The notes under the pieces are model-generated. The model had not been told where the DNA came from. It did no database searches and saw only the letters and a list, made by a program, of their open reading frames with translations. A DNA stretch of 64,000 bases from Nocardia macrotermitis (lineage in GTDB: Bacteria; Actinomycetota; Actinomycetes; Mycobacteriales; Mycobacteriaceae), in NCBI RefSeq assembly GCF_009604405.1, contig NZ_WEGK01000006.1:310001-374000 (forward strand). Reading direction: 5' to 3'. Positions 49,908-59,857 of this stretch are shown one piece after another. The number at the start of each line of letters is the position of its first letter. Position 1 is the first letter of the stretch. A program made the translations under genes and the position numbers.

Positions 49908-51119
49908 ATGACGGTCCGAGCAGAGTCCGAAGTACGTTCGCCCGAGTTGGCCGGGCGGGTCGAGGAGTTGAAGGAGCGGGCGCGCAGGCTGCGGCGGGAG
50001 TTGCCGGACAGCGCCGCGGCCGCCGATGCCGAGAACGCCGACTCGGCCGAGAGTATGCGCAAGATCTGGGAGGCCGGGCTGTACGAGTTCCATCTGCCGC
50101 GGCGTTACGGCGGTATCACCGATGGCGATCCGGGCGTGCTGACCGAGGATTTCCTGGAGATCGTGCTGGATCTGTGCGCCGGTGATTCGGCGGCGGGGAT
50201 GAACTACAGCGTGCAGACGTTGGTGACCACCGAGATCTTCGGCACCGACAACGGTCTGCCCGAATCGACCAAGGCCGAGCTGGCGGAGCTGATCACGCGC
50301 GACGGTGTCAGGCTGGTCGCCTCGAATGCCGAAACCGGTTCCGCGCGACCGGTTCTCGGCCGCGTCGTGCCCGGCGGGATCCGGATCAGCGGGGTGAAGT
50401 CGTTCAATACCAACAGCGGCGGTGGCGGCTGGGCCAACGTCGGGCTGCGGATGTCGCCGGACGACCAGCCGATGAGCTATCACGCGCTGGTGCCGCTGGA
50501 CAGCGAAGGTGTGCGGTGCACCCACGAGTGGGACATGATGGGGCAGCGCGGAACACACAGTCAGACAATCGAATACAACGACGTCTTCGTGCCGGATGGT
50601 TACCATTTCCCGCGGCCCGGGATGTCGCCCGGGGCGTTGTCGGCCCTGTTCCTCGCGCACTCCGCGATCATGCTCGGACCCGGATACGGCGCGCTGGACG
50701 CGGCGCTGGACTACGTCCGCAAACTCGACCGATCGACGTTGCCCGGCGAATTCGATTCCGCCACAACCGATCCCCTGGTGCGTCGGCGGATCGGGGAGTA
50801 CGTGTCGACCCTGGGCGCCGCGCGGGCGTACCTGCTGCGCACCGCGGGGCAGGTGGCCGGCGGTATGGACGATCTGGACCTGACCATCGAGTCGTTCGCG
50901 GTCAAGGTCGCGTGCGTGAAGGCCGCGCTCGACGTCACCGCGGGCATCTTCGATTTGACCGGCGCCCGCAGCGCGTCGAACCGGTACCGCTTCGACCGTT
51001 TCTGGCGCAACGCCCGGACCTTCTCCCTGCACGATCCGACCGACGCCAAGGAGGTCTGGGTCGGCGACTACCACCTGACCGGGGCCGAGCCGCCGGTGGT
51101 CGCGTATCTGCGGGTGTAG
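49908..51119 (+). CDS. Acyl-CoA dehydrogenase-fold flavoprotein (possible group D monooxygenase)
   Basis: The 403-residue protein has the acyl-CoA dehydrogenase N, middle and C domains: EFHLPRRYGGITDGDPGVLTEDF, then DGVRLVASNAETGSARPVLGRV, WDMMGQRGTHSQTIEYNDVFVPDG and the C-terminal helical bundle ending FRNARTFSLHDPTD-like. The catalytic Glu of true dehydrogenases is not obvious, and the final HDPTDAKEVWVGDYHLTG is typical of DszC/hydroxylase-type flavin monooxygenases, so oxygenation of a small aromatic or sulfur compound is plausible. GGAGGGCCGG precedes the ATG. A Zur/Fur-like half site lies just upstream and a TetR gene follows 21 bp later. Confidence 0.85.
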   Translation: MTVRAESEVRSPELAGRVEELKERARRLRRELPDSAAAADAENADSAESMRKIWEAGLYEFHLPRRYGGITDGDPGVLTEDFLEIVLDLCAGDSAAGMNYSVQTLVTTEIFGTDNGLPESTKAELAELITRDGVRLVASNAETGSARPVLGRVVPGGIRISGVKSFNTNSGGGGWANVGLRMSPDDQPMSYHALVPLDSEGVRCTHEWDMMGQRGTHSQTIEYNDVFVPDGYHFPRPGMSPGALSALFLAHSAIMLGPGYGALDAALDYVRKLDRSTLPGEFDSATTDPLVRRRIGEYVSTLGAARAYLLRTAGQVAGGMDDLDLTIESFAVKVACVKAALDVTAGIFDLTGARSASNRYRFDRFWRNARTFSLHDPTDAKEVWVGDYHLTGAEPPVVAYLRV

Positions 51120-51140
51120 TGCCCGGGTAGCCTCCATGCC

Positions 51141-51785
51141 ATGAGCGCCGAGGTCACGGGTGCCGCGGGGCCGCGCCCCCCGCAGCAGGAGCGGAGCCGG
51201 GAGGCGCTGCGGAAGGTGCTGGCCGCCGCCGAGGACATCCTGCGCACCGAGGGCCCCGACGCGTTCACCATGGCCGGGGTCGCCGAGCGGGCCGGGGTGT
51301 CGGTCGGCGCGGTGTACCGGCGGTTCGCGGGCCGGGAAGAGCTGGTCAACGCGGTGAAGGATCGCCTGATCGACAACATGGAGAGTGAGTTGTCCGCGGC
51401 GCTGGCCGCCGCGGACGACTCGCTCGAGGGTGTCGTGGACGCGTTCGCCGGCGCGATCGTGCGCGGGTTGTCCGCGGGCACCGATGTGTTCCCACATCTG
51501 TTGAGCGGCAAGGGCGGTGAGGCGAAACAGGAACGGACCGGCCGCGCGGTGGCCGTCATGCAGCGCCTGTTCCTCGACGCCGCGGGCGCCCACGCGGCCC
51601 AGGTCCGCCGCGCCGATCCGGTGACGGCTCTGGCGACGGTCTTCCGCGTCCTGCTCGGCGGCTGCATCCACCGCATGCTGACGGTGCAGAACGTCCCCGA
51701 CGGCATCTCCTGGCAACGCTGGATCGAGGAGACCTCCGATATGGCCGTCGTATATCTGACCACGCCCGGTCGACACCACGAATGA
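51141..51785 (+). CDS. TetR-family transcriptional regulator
   Basis: A 214-residue TetR protein. The helix-turn-helix (about 20-66) reads ALRKVLAAAEDILRTEGPDA, FTMAGVAERAGVSVGAVYRRF and GREELVNAVKDRLI, and the ligand-binding helical C-terminus has no recognised specificity. It follows the flavoprotein gene by 21 bp on the same strand and may regulate it. No operator could be chosen. Length and start (ATG at 51141) are normal. Confidence 0.9.
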   Translation: MSAEVTGAAGPRPPQQERSREALRKVLAAAEDILRTEGPDAFTMAGVAERAGVSVGAVYRRFAGREELVNAVKDRLIDNMESELSAALAAADDSLEGVVDAFAGAIVRGLSAGTDVFPHLLSGKGGEAKQERTGRAVAVMQRLFLDAAGAHAAQVRRADPVTALATVFRVLLGGCIHRMLTVQNVPDGISWQRWIEETSDMAVVYLTTPGRHHE

Positions 51786-51855
51786 GCTGCGGCCCGATAT
51801 CTGCTGTGAGCAGAATCGAGGCGTGCCGCGGGCGGGGTGATCGTAGGCTCGGAAC

Positions 51856-52251
51856 ATGGCCGAGCATCCACGACTTCATGCCATCCCCGGCGGACGAGAC
51901 GAACGCACCGGGCCGGATGCGCCTCGGCCCGCGCCGGCGCGGCACACCGGCGAGCCGCTGTGGCGGGAGGCGCTCGGGCGGAGGTTGCGCGCGTTGCGCG
52001 GTGAGCAGGGGGAGACCCTCGTCGAAACCGCTGGGCGCGCAGGCGTTTCGCCGCAGTACCTGTCCGAGGTCGAGCGCGGGCGCAAGGATCCCTCCAGCGA
52101 GATGGTCGCCGCCCTGGCCGGAGCGCTGGGCGTCACCCTCGTCGGCCTCACCGAACAGGTCGTGCGGGATCTACATCAGCGGCACCGCACCGAATTCGCG
52201 TCAGGGGCGCGTCGCAACTCGGGTCCCACGATGTACGCCCTTGCCGCCTGA
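51856..52251 (+). CDS. ClgR/PopR-like XRE regulator with C-terminal ALAA
   Basis: The 131-residue protein has an XRE helix-turn-helix (RLRALRGEQGETLVETAGRA, then GVSPQYLSEVERGRKDPSSE, about 42-85) very similar to ClgR and PopR, the Clp-gene activators of actinomycetes. Its last residues are PTMYALAA. ClgR and PopR are ClpP substrates that need their two C-terminal alanines, and the SsrA tag also ends in LAA, so this tail is probably a degron. The two ClpP genes lie convergently 260 bp downstream. TAGGCT six bases before the ATG suggests a leaderless mRNA. The name PopR is not assigned because orthology cannot be tested here. Confidence 0.82.
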   Translation: MAEHPRLHAIPGGRDERTGPDAPRPAPARHTGEPLWREALGRRLRALRGEQGETLVETAGRAGVSPQYLSEVERGRKDPSSEMVAALAGALGVTLVGLTEQVVRDLHQRHRTEFASGARRNSGPTMYALAA

Positions 52252-52511
52252 GCTCTCGGATATCGTGTCGCGGATGTGTCGGCGCGCCGTAGGCGGGTTG
52301 CACCGTCGGCGAGGTCGAGCCGATGGCCGGTGGTCGTAGGCAGTCGGCCGCAGCGATCCGGATCATCGGGTGAGTTCGGTATTCCCTTGCGCTGCAGTCG
52401 CATTCCGTTCGGCGTGCCAGGTACGGGCCGCCTCGACATCGTCGATGTGGTTGTACGCCCACGATCGCAGCACCGCAACCGTGTCGCTGAGGCCGCGGGT
52501 TCAGCGGCCGA

Positions 52512-53102
52512 TCACGCGACGGGGTCGAGGATCTGGTCGATCAGGCCGTAGTCGACGGCGGTGTGGGCGGTGAAGACACGGTCGCGGTCGGTGTCGTGGC
52601 GGAGGGTTTCGACGTTCTGGCCGGTGTGGCGGGACAGGATGGATTCGATTTCCGCGCGCATGCGGACCAACTCGTCGGCTTGCAGGATGAGGTCGGGGAT
52701 CGCGCCCTGGCCTCGGGTGGCGGGCTGGTGCAGGACGACGCGGCCGTGCGGGAGCATCGCGCGACGTCCGGTCGAGCCACCCGCCAGCAACACCGCGCTG
52801 ACGGCGATGGCCTGGCCGACGCAGGTGGTCGCGACGGGGGACCGGATGTACTGCATGGTGTCGTAGACCGCGAGCATGGCGGGCAGGTCGCCGCCCTCGC
52901 AGTTGATGTAGAGGTTGATGTCCTGGCCGGGGCTGTCGGCGTCCAGGTGCAGCAGTTGGGCGATGAGGGCGTTCGCAACACCGGCGTCGATGGGAGTGCC
53001 CAGGTAGACGATCCGCTCGGTGAGCAGATGCGAGTAGACGTCCATGATCCGCTCGCCGCGCGGATGCTGGGCGATGACATTGGGAATCGTGTAGCTGGTC
53101 AT
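52512..53102 (-). CDS. ClpP-like subunit with catalytic serine replaced by alanine
   Basis: A 196-residue ClpP-fold subunit. The normal GQAASM-type motif reads CVGQAIAVSAVLL, so Ala100 stands at the serine position. His125 (VVLHQP) and Asp174 (TDRDRVF) are kept, and Ser-to-His (25) and His-to-Asp (49) spacings equal those of the active neighbour. The nucleotide triplet at this position reads GCC on the coding strand, so it is not a reading error of translation. The handle helix and head residues are otherwise normal. It should assemble into a ClpP barrel but not cut, like cyanobacterial ClpR. It follows the active gene by 31 bp. Name clpP3/clpP4 cannot be told apart. Confidence 0.9.
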   Translation of the reverse strand: MTSYTIPNVIAQHPRGERIMDVYSHLLTERIVYLGTPIDAGVANALIAQLLHLDADSPGQDINLYINCEGGDLPAMLAVYDTMQYIRSPVATTCVGQAIAVSAVLLAGGSTGRRAMLPHGRVVLHQPATRGQGAIPDLILQADELVRMRAEIESILSRHTGQNVETLRHDTDRDRVFTAHTAVDYGLIDQILDPVA

Positions 53103-53133
53103 GAGTGCGCCTCTGCGGTCGTGGTCGGCTCGG

Positions 53134-53739
53134 TCACGCGTTGATGCCGACGCGCGGTCGTTGCGGGATGATCTGGTCGAAGGAGTCCACGATCCGGTCC
53201 ACGAAGCCGTACGCCCGGGCCTGCTCGGCGGTGAACCAGCGATCGTGCAGCGAATCCTCGTAGATGCGGTCGAACCGCTGGCCGGTGTCCTCGGCGATGA
53301 TGCCGAGCACCGTGTTCACCGTGTGCCGCAGATCGTCCGCCTGCACCTCGACCTCACCGGCGGTGCCGCCGATCCCGGACGAGCCCTGATGCATCAGGAT
53401 GCGGGCGTGCGGCAGCGCGAAACGTCGCCCGGGACTGCCCGCGGACAGCAGGAATTGTCCTGCGCTGCAAGCCAATCCGAGCGCCAGCGTGGACACCTCG
53501 CACGGGATCAGCCGCATGGTGTCGCGGATCGCGAGCATCGAGGGCACCGAACCGCCGGGGGAGTGGATCCACAGCGAGACGGGCGCGTCGGGATCCTCGG
53601 CGGCGAGGGTGAGCAGTTGCGTCATCAACACGGTGCCGTTGTCGTCGTCCAACGGTCCGTCCAGTACCAGAATGCGGCGGCCGAACAGCTGTTCGCGCAT
53701 CCGCCAACCGAACATCGGAGTCTTGTCGTCCTGAGCCAT
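53134..53739 (-). CDS. clpP: ATP-dependent Clp protease proteolytic subunit, active triad
   Basis: A 201-residue ClpP subunit with complete triad: Ser92 (GLACSAGQFLL), His117 (ILMHQGSSG) and Asp166 (HDRWFTAEQA). IHSPGGSVPSMLAIRDTM is the usual oxyanion-forming segment. It is the first gene of a two-gene operon with the serine-less ClpP; the pair resembles the second clpP operon of Streptomyces (clpP3 clpP4). The N-terminal axial loop is slightly shorter than in ClpP1/ClpP2 and no propeptide is obvious. In this genus the essential clpP1-clpP2 pair next to tig is expected elsewhere. Two GCGAACGC octamers lie upstream, 52 bp apart, and may be regulator sites. Confidence 0.92.
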   Translation of the reverse strand: MAQDDKTPMFGWRMREQLFGRRILVLDGPLDDDNGTVLMTQLLTLAAEDPDAPVSLWIHSPGGSVPSMLAIRDTMRLIPCEVSTLALGLACSAGQFLLSAGSPGRRFALPHARILMHQGSSGIGGTAGEVEVQADDLRHTVNTVLGIIAEDTGQRFDRIYEDSLHDRWFTAEQARAYGFVDRIVDSFDQIIPQRPRVGINA

Positions 53740-54165
53740 GCCTCCACGATGCCGCGCGAACGCCGGGAAATCGCGCCACGCTGCTCTGGGCGGATCAGCT
53801 CACAGCAGCGAACGCTTCGGGGACGAGTTGAACTGGTGTGCAACCACTTTCGGATGTCAAACCGGCAACGTCAGCGGTCGCGGAGCGGAATGTCGCAGGG
53901 CGGTTCGACGCCCATTCGAGAGGTGCTGTGCGCGTCGGACCAAGTGATGTCGTTGCCGACCGCCGACTTCATTCAGCGACCGCATCGATCGGCGAGTGTC
54001 GTTGGGCAGCAACCTGTTCGGCAGTTATCGGACCCGGCCCACGGGGCGGTCTTTCGGCGGTCCGGGATCGTCCGGCGCGCCGATGTAGGCTGCGACGCAG
54101 GGGCCGGATACGCCGCCGACCCCCTCCCACGACGGTGGAAGGGGGCCGGCTAGTTCGCGCCTGAC
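53740..54165. other. Intergenic region between clpP and pepN
   Basis: These 426 bases hold the clpP promoter region with two copies of GCGAACGC (53756-53763 and 53808-53815) and, at the right end, the pepN terminator. No open frame looks like a gene. Confidence 0.55.
54115..54150 (-). terminator. pepN terminator
   Basis: Arms 54115-54130 and 54135-54150 pair over 16 bp around GACG. Two positions form G-U pairs only in the minus-strand RNA (A-C mismatches on the plus strand), which supports function for pepN. It begins 15 bases after the pepN stop. Confidence 0.8.
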
Positions 54166-56754
54166 TCAGCTGGCGTCGAAAGTCCTTGCGCGCAAGGAGC
54201 GTTCGATGCCCGCTTTACCCTCGACCACCAGGCGGCGCAGGGCCGGGGGATGGTCGTCGGCGAGGAACTTGTCCGCCACGGCGACGGCCTCGTCGGTGAT
54301 CGCCCAGTGCGGGTAGAGGCCGACCACGACGGTCTGCGCGACCTCGCTCGAACGCCGCTCCCACACCGCCGGGATCTCGGCGAAGTAGCGCTCGACGTAG
54401 GGGGCGAGCAGATCGGCCTGACCGGCCGGTGCGAAGCCGCCCACGATGGCGCGGGTGGTGATGTTCGGCAGCGAATCGTCGGTCAGCACCGAATCCCAGG
54501 CGCTCTGCTTGACCTGCGCCTGCGGGCGGGCGGTCGCGGCGGAGGCGGCCTGACGGCGGCCCGCGGCGGTCTGGTCGCGATCCAATTCGCTGTCGATGAC
54601 CGGTGTTTCGACACCGTCGGCATCGATGACGCCGGATGCTGCCAGTGCCTGCACGACACGCCAGCGCAGATCGGTGTCGACCACCAGACCGGGCAGCCCG
54701 GACGTCGCGGCATCGCCGGACAGCAGCGCGTGCAGCACCTCGGTATGCGCCGGGGACAACCGCGCGCCGGTCAACGCGTTGACGAAGGCGAGCTGATGAT
54801 CCGACCCCGCCTCGGCCGCCCGCGCCAGCTCCAGCAGCCGGTCGGCGAATTCGGGCCAGCCGGTGGCCGCGGCCCAGTCCGGTTCGGCGTAGCTGCTCAG
54901 CGCGGTGTTCGCCTGCATCAGAAGACGTTGCACCACACCGATTTCCGACTCCGCGCCGACACCACTGCGCACCAGGGCGACGAAATCGCGGGCCCGCATC
55001 TCGGCCTGACGGGTCATCTCCCACGCGGCCGACCAGCACAGCGTGCGCGGCAGCGATTCGGCGATATCGGCGATGCGGGTGGTGACCGTGTCCAGGGACT
55101 CCGGATCCAGCCGCACCGAGCAGTAGGTGAGGTCGTCGTCGTTGATCAGCACCAGCTTGCCGCGTTCGACGCCGACCAGTTCGGGCACCTCGGTGCGTGC
55201 GGCGGCGTCCACGTCGAGCTCGATACGCTTGGTGCGCACCAGCTTTCCGTTCTCATCGTCGTAGATGCCGATGGCCAGGCGGTGCGTGCGGTACTCACCG
55301 GCGCCGGGCGCGGCGCCCTCCTGCACCACCGCGAACGAGGTGAACTTGCCGTCCGCCACCTCGAACTCCGGGCGCAGGATGTTCAGGCCGGTGGTCTTGA
55401 GCCACTGCGCGCCCCAGCTGGAAAGGTCACGGCCCGAAGACTTTTCGAGCGCGCCGACCAGATCGTCGAAGGTGGCGTTACCGTAGGCGTGGTCGGCGAA
55501 GTAGTCGCGCAGCCCGGCCAGGAACGGCTCCTCGCCGACGTAGGCGACCAGCTGCTTGAGCACCGAAGCGCCCTTGGCATAGGTGATTCCGTCGAAGTTG
55601 ACCTCCACCGCGGCCAGATCCGGGATGTCCGCGGCGATCGGATGCGTGGAGGGCAGCTGGTCCTGCCGGTACGCCCACGACTTCTCGACATTCGCGAAAG
55701 TCGTCCAGGCACTGGTGTATTCGGTCGCGGAGGTCTGGCACAGCACCGAGGCGAAGGTCGCGAAGGACTCGTTCAGCCACAGGTCGTCCCACCACTTCAT
55801 GGTGACCAGATCGCCGAACCACATGTGCGCCATCTCGTGCAGCACTGTCTCGCAACGGCGCTCGTAGGAGGCGCGAGTCACCTTGGAGCGGAACACATAA
55901 TCCTCGAGGAAGGTGACCGCGCCCGCGTTCTCCATTGCGCCCGCGTTGAATTCGGGCACGAACAGCTGGTCGTACTTGCCGAACGCGTACGGCACACCGA
56001 AATTCGCGTGATAGAAGCCGAAACCCTGTTTGGTCTCGGTGAACAGCCGCTCGGCGTCCATGTGCTCGGCCAGCGACGCGCGGCAGTAGATGCCCAGCGG
56101 GATGTCGCCGTGGTCGTCGGCGTAGCTGTCGGTCCACTTCGCGTACGGACCGGCGATCAGCGCGACCAGGTAGGTGCTCATCTTCGGGGTGGTGGCGAAG
56201 GTGTGCCGGACCACCTCGCCGGTCTGCTGGGTGTCGGTGGTCGCGCCGTTGGAGATGACCTCCCAGTCCCGCGGCGCGGTGACGACGACGTCGTAGGTCG
56301 CCTTCAGGTCCGGCTGGTCGAAGCAGGCGAACATCCGCTTGGCATCGGCTGTTTCGAACTGCGAGTAGAGGTAGACCTTGTCGTCGGTGGGGTCGACGAA
56401 GCGGTGCAGACCCTCACCGGTGTGCGAGTATTCGGCGTCGGCCTCGACGACGAGTTCGTTGCGCTCGGCCAGGCCGGTCACGGTCAGGCCCACGGACTCG
56501 TCGTACTCGCCGATCTCGACCGGGACGCCGTTGAGCACCGCGGACCGCACACCGGCGCCGACGAAATCGATGAACGTCTGCGTGCCGGGCTGCGCGGTGA
56601 AGGTGACGGTGGACCGGGAGAAGAACGTCTCACCGGCGCTCGTATCGGGACCGGTCGGCTGACCCGTCAGGTCGAGTTCGACGCGGTAGTTCTCCACGGT
56701 GATCGTCGCGGCCCGTGCGAGCGCCTGCTCACGGGTGAGGTTCGGTGCGGACAA
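54166..56754 (-). CDS. pepN: Aminopeptidase N
   Basis: The 862-residue M1 zinc aminopeptidase cleaves N-terminal residues from peptides. The exopeptidase motif GAMENAG is at 272-278, the zinc motif HEMAH at 306-310 with the third ligand Glu329 (WLNESFA), and the ERAP1-like C-terminal domain follows. The start is a TTG at 56754 (SAPNLTREQALARAATITVE) with GGAG at good spacing; the longer ATG/GTG frame upstream is not supported. M. tuberculosis PepN is 861 residues and begins alike. It is divergent from purC; the shared 310-bp region carries a 15-bp direct repeat. Cytoplasmic. Confidence 0.94.
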   Translation of the reverse strand: MSAPNLTREQALARAATITVENYRVELDLTGQPTGPDTSAGETFFSRSTVTFTAQPGTQTFIDFVGAGVRSAVLNGVPVEIGEYDESVGLTVTGLAERNELVVEADAEYSHTGEGLHRFVDPTDDKVYLYSQFETADAKRMFACFDQPDLKATYDVVVTAPRDWEVISNGATTDTQQTGEVVRHTFATTPKMSTYLVALIAGPYAKWTDSYADDHGDIPLGIYCRASLAEHMDAERLFTETKQGFGFYHANFGVPYAFGKYDQLFVPEFNAGAMENAGAVTFLEDYVFRSKVTRASYERRCETVLHEMAHMWFGDLVTMKWWDDLWLNESFATFASVLCQTSATEYTSAWTTFANVEKSWAYRQDQLPSTHPIAADIPDLAAVEVNFDGITYAKGASVLKQLVAYVGEEPFLAGLRDYFADHAYGNATFDDLVGALEKSSGRDLSSWGAQWLKTTGLNILRPEFEVADGKFTSFAVVQEGAAPGAGEYRTHRLAIGIYDDENGKLVRTKRIELDVDAAARTEVPELVGVERGKLVLINDDDLTYCSVRLDPESLDTVTTRIADIAESLPRTLCWSAAWEMTRQAEMRARDFVALVRSGVGAESEIGVVQRLLMQANTALSSYAEPDWAAATGWPEFADRLLELARAAEAGSDHQLAFVNALTGARLSPAHTEVLHALLSGDAATSGLPGLVVDTDLRWRVVQALAASGVIDADGVETPVIDSELDRDQTAAGRRQAASAATARPQAQVKQSAWDSVLTDDSLPNITTRAIVGGFAPAGQADLLAPYVERYFAEIPAVWERRSSEVAQTVVVGLYPHWAITDEAVAVADKFLADDHPPALRRLVVEGKAGIERSLRARTFDAS

Positions 56755-57064
56755 GGAGACTCCTTCGCTGGTCGGAGAACTGTGCCGGGCAGGCTGCCCC
56801 ATCCGGTCCGGGGACGGGCGACGCGCTCGGCTCGGTGCGTCGTGCGGTCCGCGACCCGCCGCGCCGACCGGGATCACCTGTCGTGCACGGGTGCGAATGC
56901 AACGTTGCCCAGAATGCCACGTTGTCCGCGAGCGGGGGTGTGTACGTGCCCGCGACCGGCGGCGGCGTACCCCTCGGTAGGCTGTGCGGCGTCCGCGCGG
57001 CTCGGTGCCGAGCGCGCTGGGCCGGACATCGGGTGAGTCACCGCCGCGCATACGAGGAGGACAG
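56755..57064. promoter_or_regulatory. Divergent promoter region of pepN and purC with a 15-bp direct repeat
   Basis: AATGCAACGTTGCCC (56896-56910) and AATGCCACGTTGTCC (56913-56927) agree in 13 of 15 bases with a period of 17 bp. Both genes start with TTG. No riboswitch could be recognised. Confidence 0.45.
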
Positions 57065-57901
57065 TTGAAGCACATCCACGCGGGTAAGGTGCGCGATCTG
57101 TACGAGGACGGCGATTCGCTGATCCTGGTCGCATCGGATCGCGTCTCGGTCTACGACGTGGTGCTGCCGACGCCGATCCCCGACAAGGGTGCGCTGCTGA
57201 CCCAGCTGTCCAACTGGTGGTTCGAGCATCTGTCCGGCATCCCCAACCACGTGCTGTCCACGACGGATGTGCCCGCGGAGTTCGCCGGACGCGCGGTCCG
57301 GGTGCAGCCGCTGAAGATGGTGCAGGTCGAATGCATCGCCCGCGGTTACCTGTCCGGCTCGGGCCTGAAGGAGTACCAGCGCACCGGATCGGTCTCCGGC
57401 ATCGCGCTGCCGCCAGGCCTGCGCGAGGGCGACCGCCTGCCCGAACCGATCTTCACCCCGACCACCAAGGCTTCGGTCGGCCACGACGAGCCGATCACCT
57501 TCGAGGACGTCGTCGCCCAGGAAGGCCGCGAGGTCGCCGAGCACCTGCGCGACCTGACCCTCGAGATTTACACCCGCGGCGCCGCCCACGCCGCCGACCG
57601 TGGCGTCATCATCGCCGACACCAAGGTCGAATTCGGCTGGGACGCAGACACTCTCACCCTCGGCGACGAGGTCCTCACCTCGGATTCCTCCCGCTACTGG
57701 CCCGCCGCCTCCTGGCAGCCCGGCGCCCCCCAGCCCTCCTTCGACAAACAGTTCGTCCGCGACTGGTCCACCTCCACCGGCTGGAACAAGGAATACCCGG
57801 GCCCCGAAATCCCCGCCGACATCGTCACCGCCACCCGCGCCAAGTACCAGGAAGCCTACGAACTGATCACCGGCACCCCCTGGACCGTCCCGACCGCCTG
57901 A
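57065..57901 (+). CDS. purC: SAICAR synthetase PurC
   Basis: A 278-residue purine-biosynthesis enzyme that joins CAIR and aspartate with ATP. The N-terminal GKVRDLYEDGDSLILVASDRVS is the ATP-grasp-like phosphate segment; VQVECIARGYLSGSGLKEY, GIIADTKVEFGWD-like VIIADTKVEFGWD and LTSDSSRYWPAASW are PurC signatures. The start is a TTG at 57065 with GAGGAGG five bases upstream; the longer frame is not real. In mycobacteria purC lies with other pur genes, so its place next to pepN is a rearrangement. Its product feeds IMP synthesis. Confidence 0.95.
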   Translation: MKHIHAGKVRDLYEDGDSLILVASDRVSVYDVVLPTPIPDKGALLTQLSNWWFEHLSGIPNHVLSTTDVPAEFAGRAVRVQPLKMVQVECIARGYLSGSGLKEYQRTGSVSGIALPPGLREGDRLPEPIFTPTTKASVGHDEPITFEDVVAQEGREVAEHLRDLTLEIYTRGAAHAADRGVIIADTKVEFGWDADTLTLGDEVLTSDSSRYWPAASWQPGAPQPSFDKQFVRDWSTSTGWNKEYPGPEIPADIVTATRAKYQEAYELITGTPWTVPTA

Positions 57902-57907
57902 CAGCGC

Positions 57908-58402
57908 CTAGCCCAGATCGACCCGCACACCAGCGATTTCAACCGGTGCGCTGATCGGCTCGGTGACGACGGTCTGGTAGCCGACCGATGTCGGTTCGGT
58001 ATGCAACGTCCACACCTCACGTTCCGGGTCGACGATCAAGTACTCGGGAACCCCGGCCGCCGCACAGATGCCGGGTTTGTCGATGTAGTCGGTCTCCCTG
58101 CTGCTGTTGGAGACGATCTCGACAAAGGTCAGCGCCTTCGACGCGTGCAGCTCGGAATTGATGTGAAAGATGCTGATGTCGGGAGCTTTGTCGTTCTTGC
58201 CGGTACCGGCGACCTTGACATCCGATTCGATGCGAAGACCGGGCGCTTTGACACGGATACGGAATGCGATGTCGAAGATGGCGTGCCAGTGTGCGGAGCG
58301 CTGCGGTGATACGACGATTACGTCCCCCTTGGCGTCGGCCCGGAACCCCTCGGGCACGTCCATTGCCGCTGCGATTTCTACCAGCTCGTTGTGCAAGCTC
58401 AT
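57908..58402 (-). CDS. Uma2-family endonuclease (DUF820)
   Basis: A 164-residue PD-(D/E)xK-fold Uma2 protein. The core residues are in KAPDISIFHINSE (Asp) and LTFVEIVSNSSRETDYIDK (Glu-x-x-Ser, then Lys), followed by GVPEYLIVDPEREVWTLH. Most family members are uncharacterised; they are often abundant in actinobacteria and cyanobacteria and may be nucleases linked to mobile DNA. The start ATG at 58402 is preceded by an inverted repeat (58419-58450) in the leader. It is convergent with purC, six bases apart. Confidence 0.85.
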   Translation of the reverse strand: MSLHNELVEIAAAMDVPEGFRADAKGDVIVVSPQRSAHWHAIFDIAFRIRVKAPGLRIESDVKVAGTGKNDKAPDISIFHINSELHASKALTFVEIVSNSSRETDYIDKPGICAAAGVPEYLIVDPEREVWTLHTEPTSVGYQTVVTEPISAPVEIAGVRVDLG

Positions 58403-58418
58403 GCGCGCTCCTGTTTGT

Positions 58419-58450
58419 GGGTAGCCCTCTCTCGACGGCCAGGGCTACCC
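58419..58450. repeat. Inverted repeat upstream of the Uma2 gene
   Basis: GGGTAGCCCT and AGGGCTACCC are perfect 10-base arms with a 12-base loop, 16 bases before the start codon. It may be an operator or an RNA hairpin covering the leader. Confidence 0.6.
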
Positions 58451-58513
58451 GAGTCCTGGCCGGGAAGGGACGAGTGTCTTATGGGTGCTGAAAGATGTTG
58501 TGCACCAGTGTTA

Positions 58514-59853
<1,340 letters not shown>

Positions 59854-59857
<4 letters not shown>

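Noticed and set aside
54250..57036. 928-codon open frame on the plus strand opposite pepN
   Set aside because: It is the complement of a strongly supported aminopeptidase, with His/Arg/Gly-rich, motif-free translation; a codon-bias shadow of high-GC DNA.
57065..57901. purC as part of a local purine cluster
   Set aside because: No other purine gene lies in the window; neighbours are pepN and a Uma2 nuclease gene.
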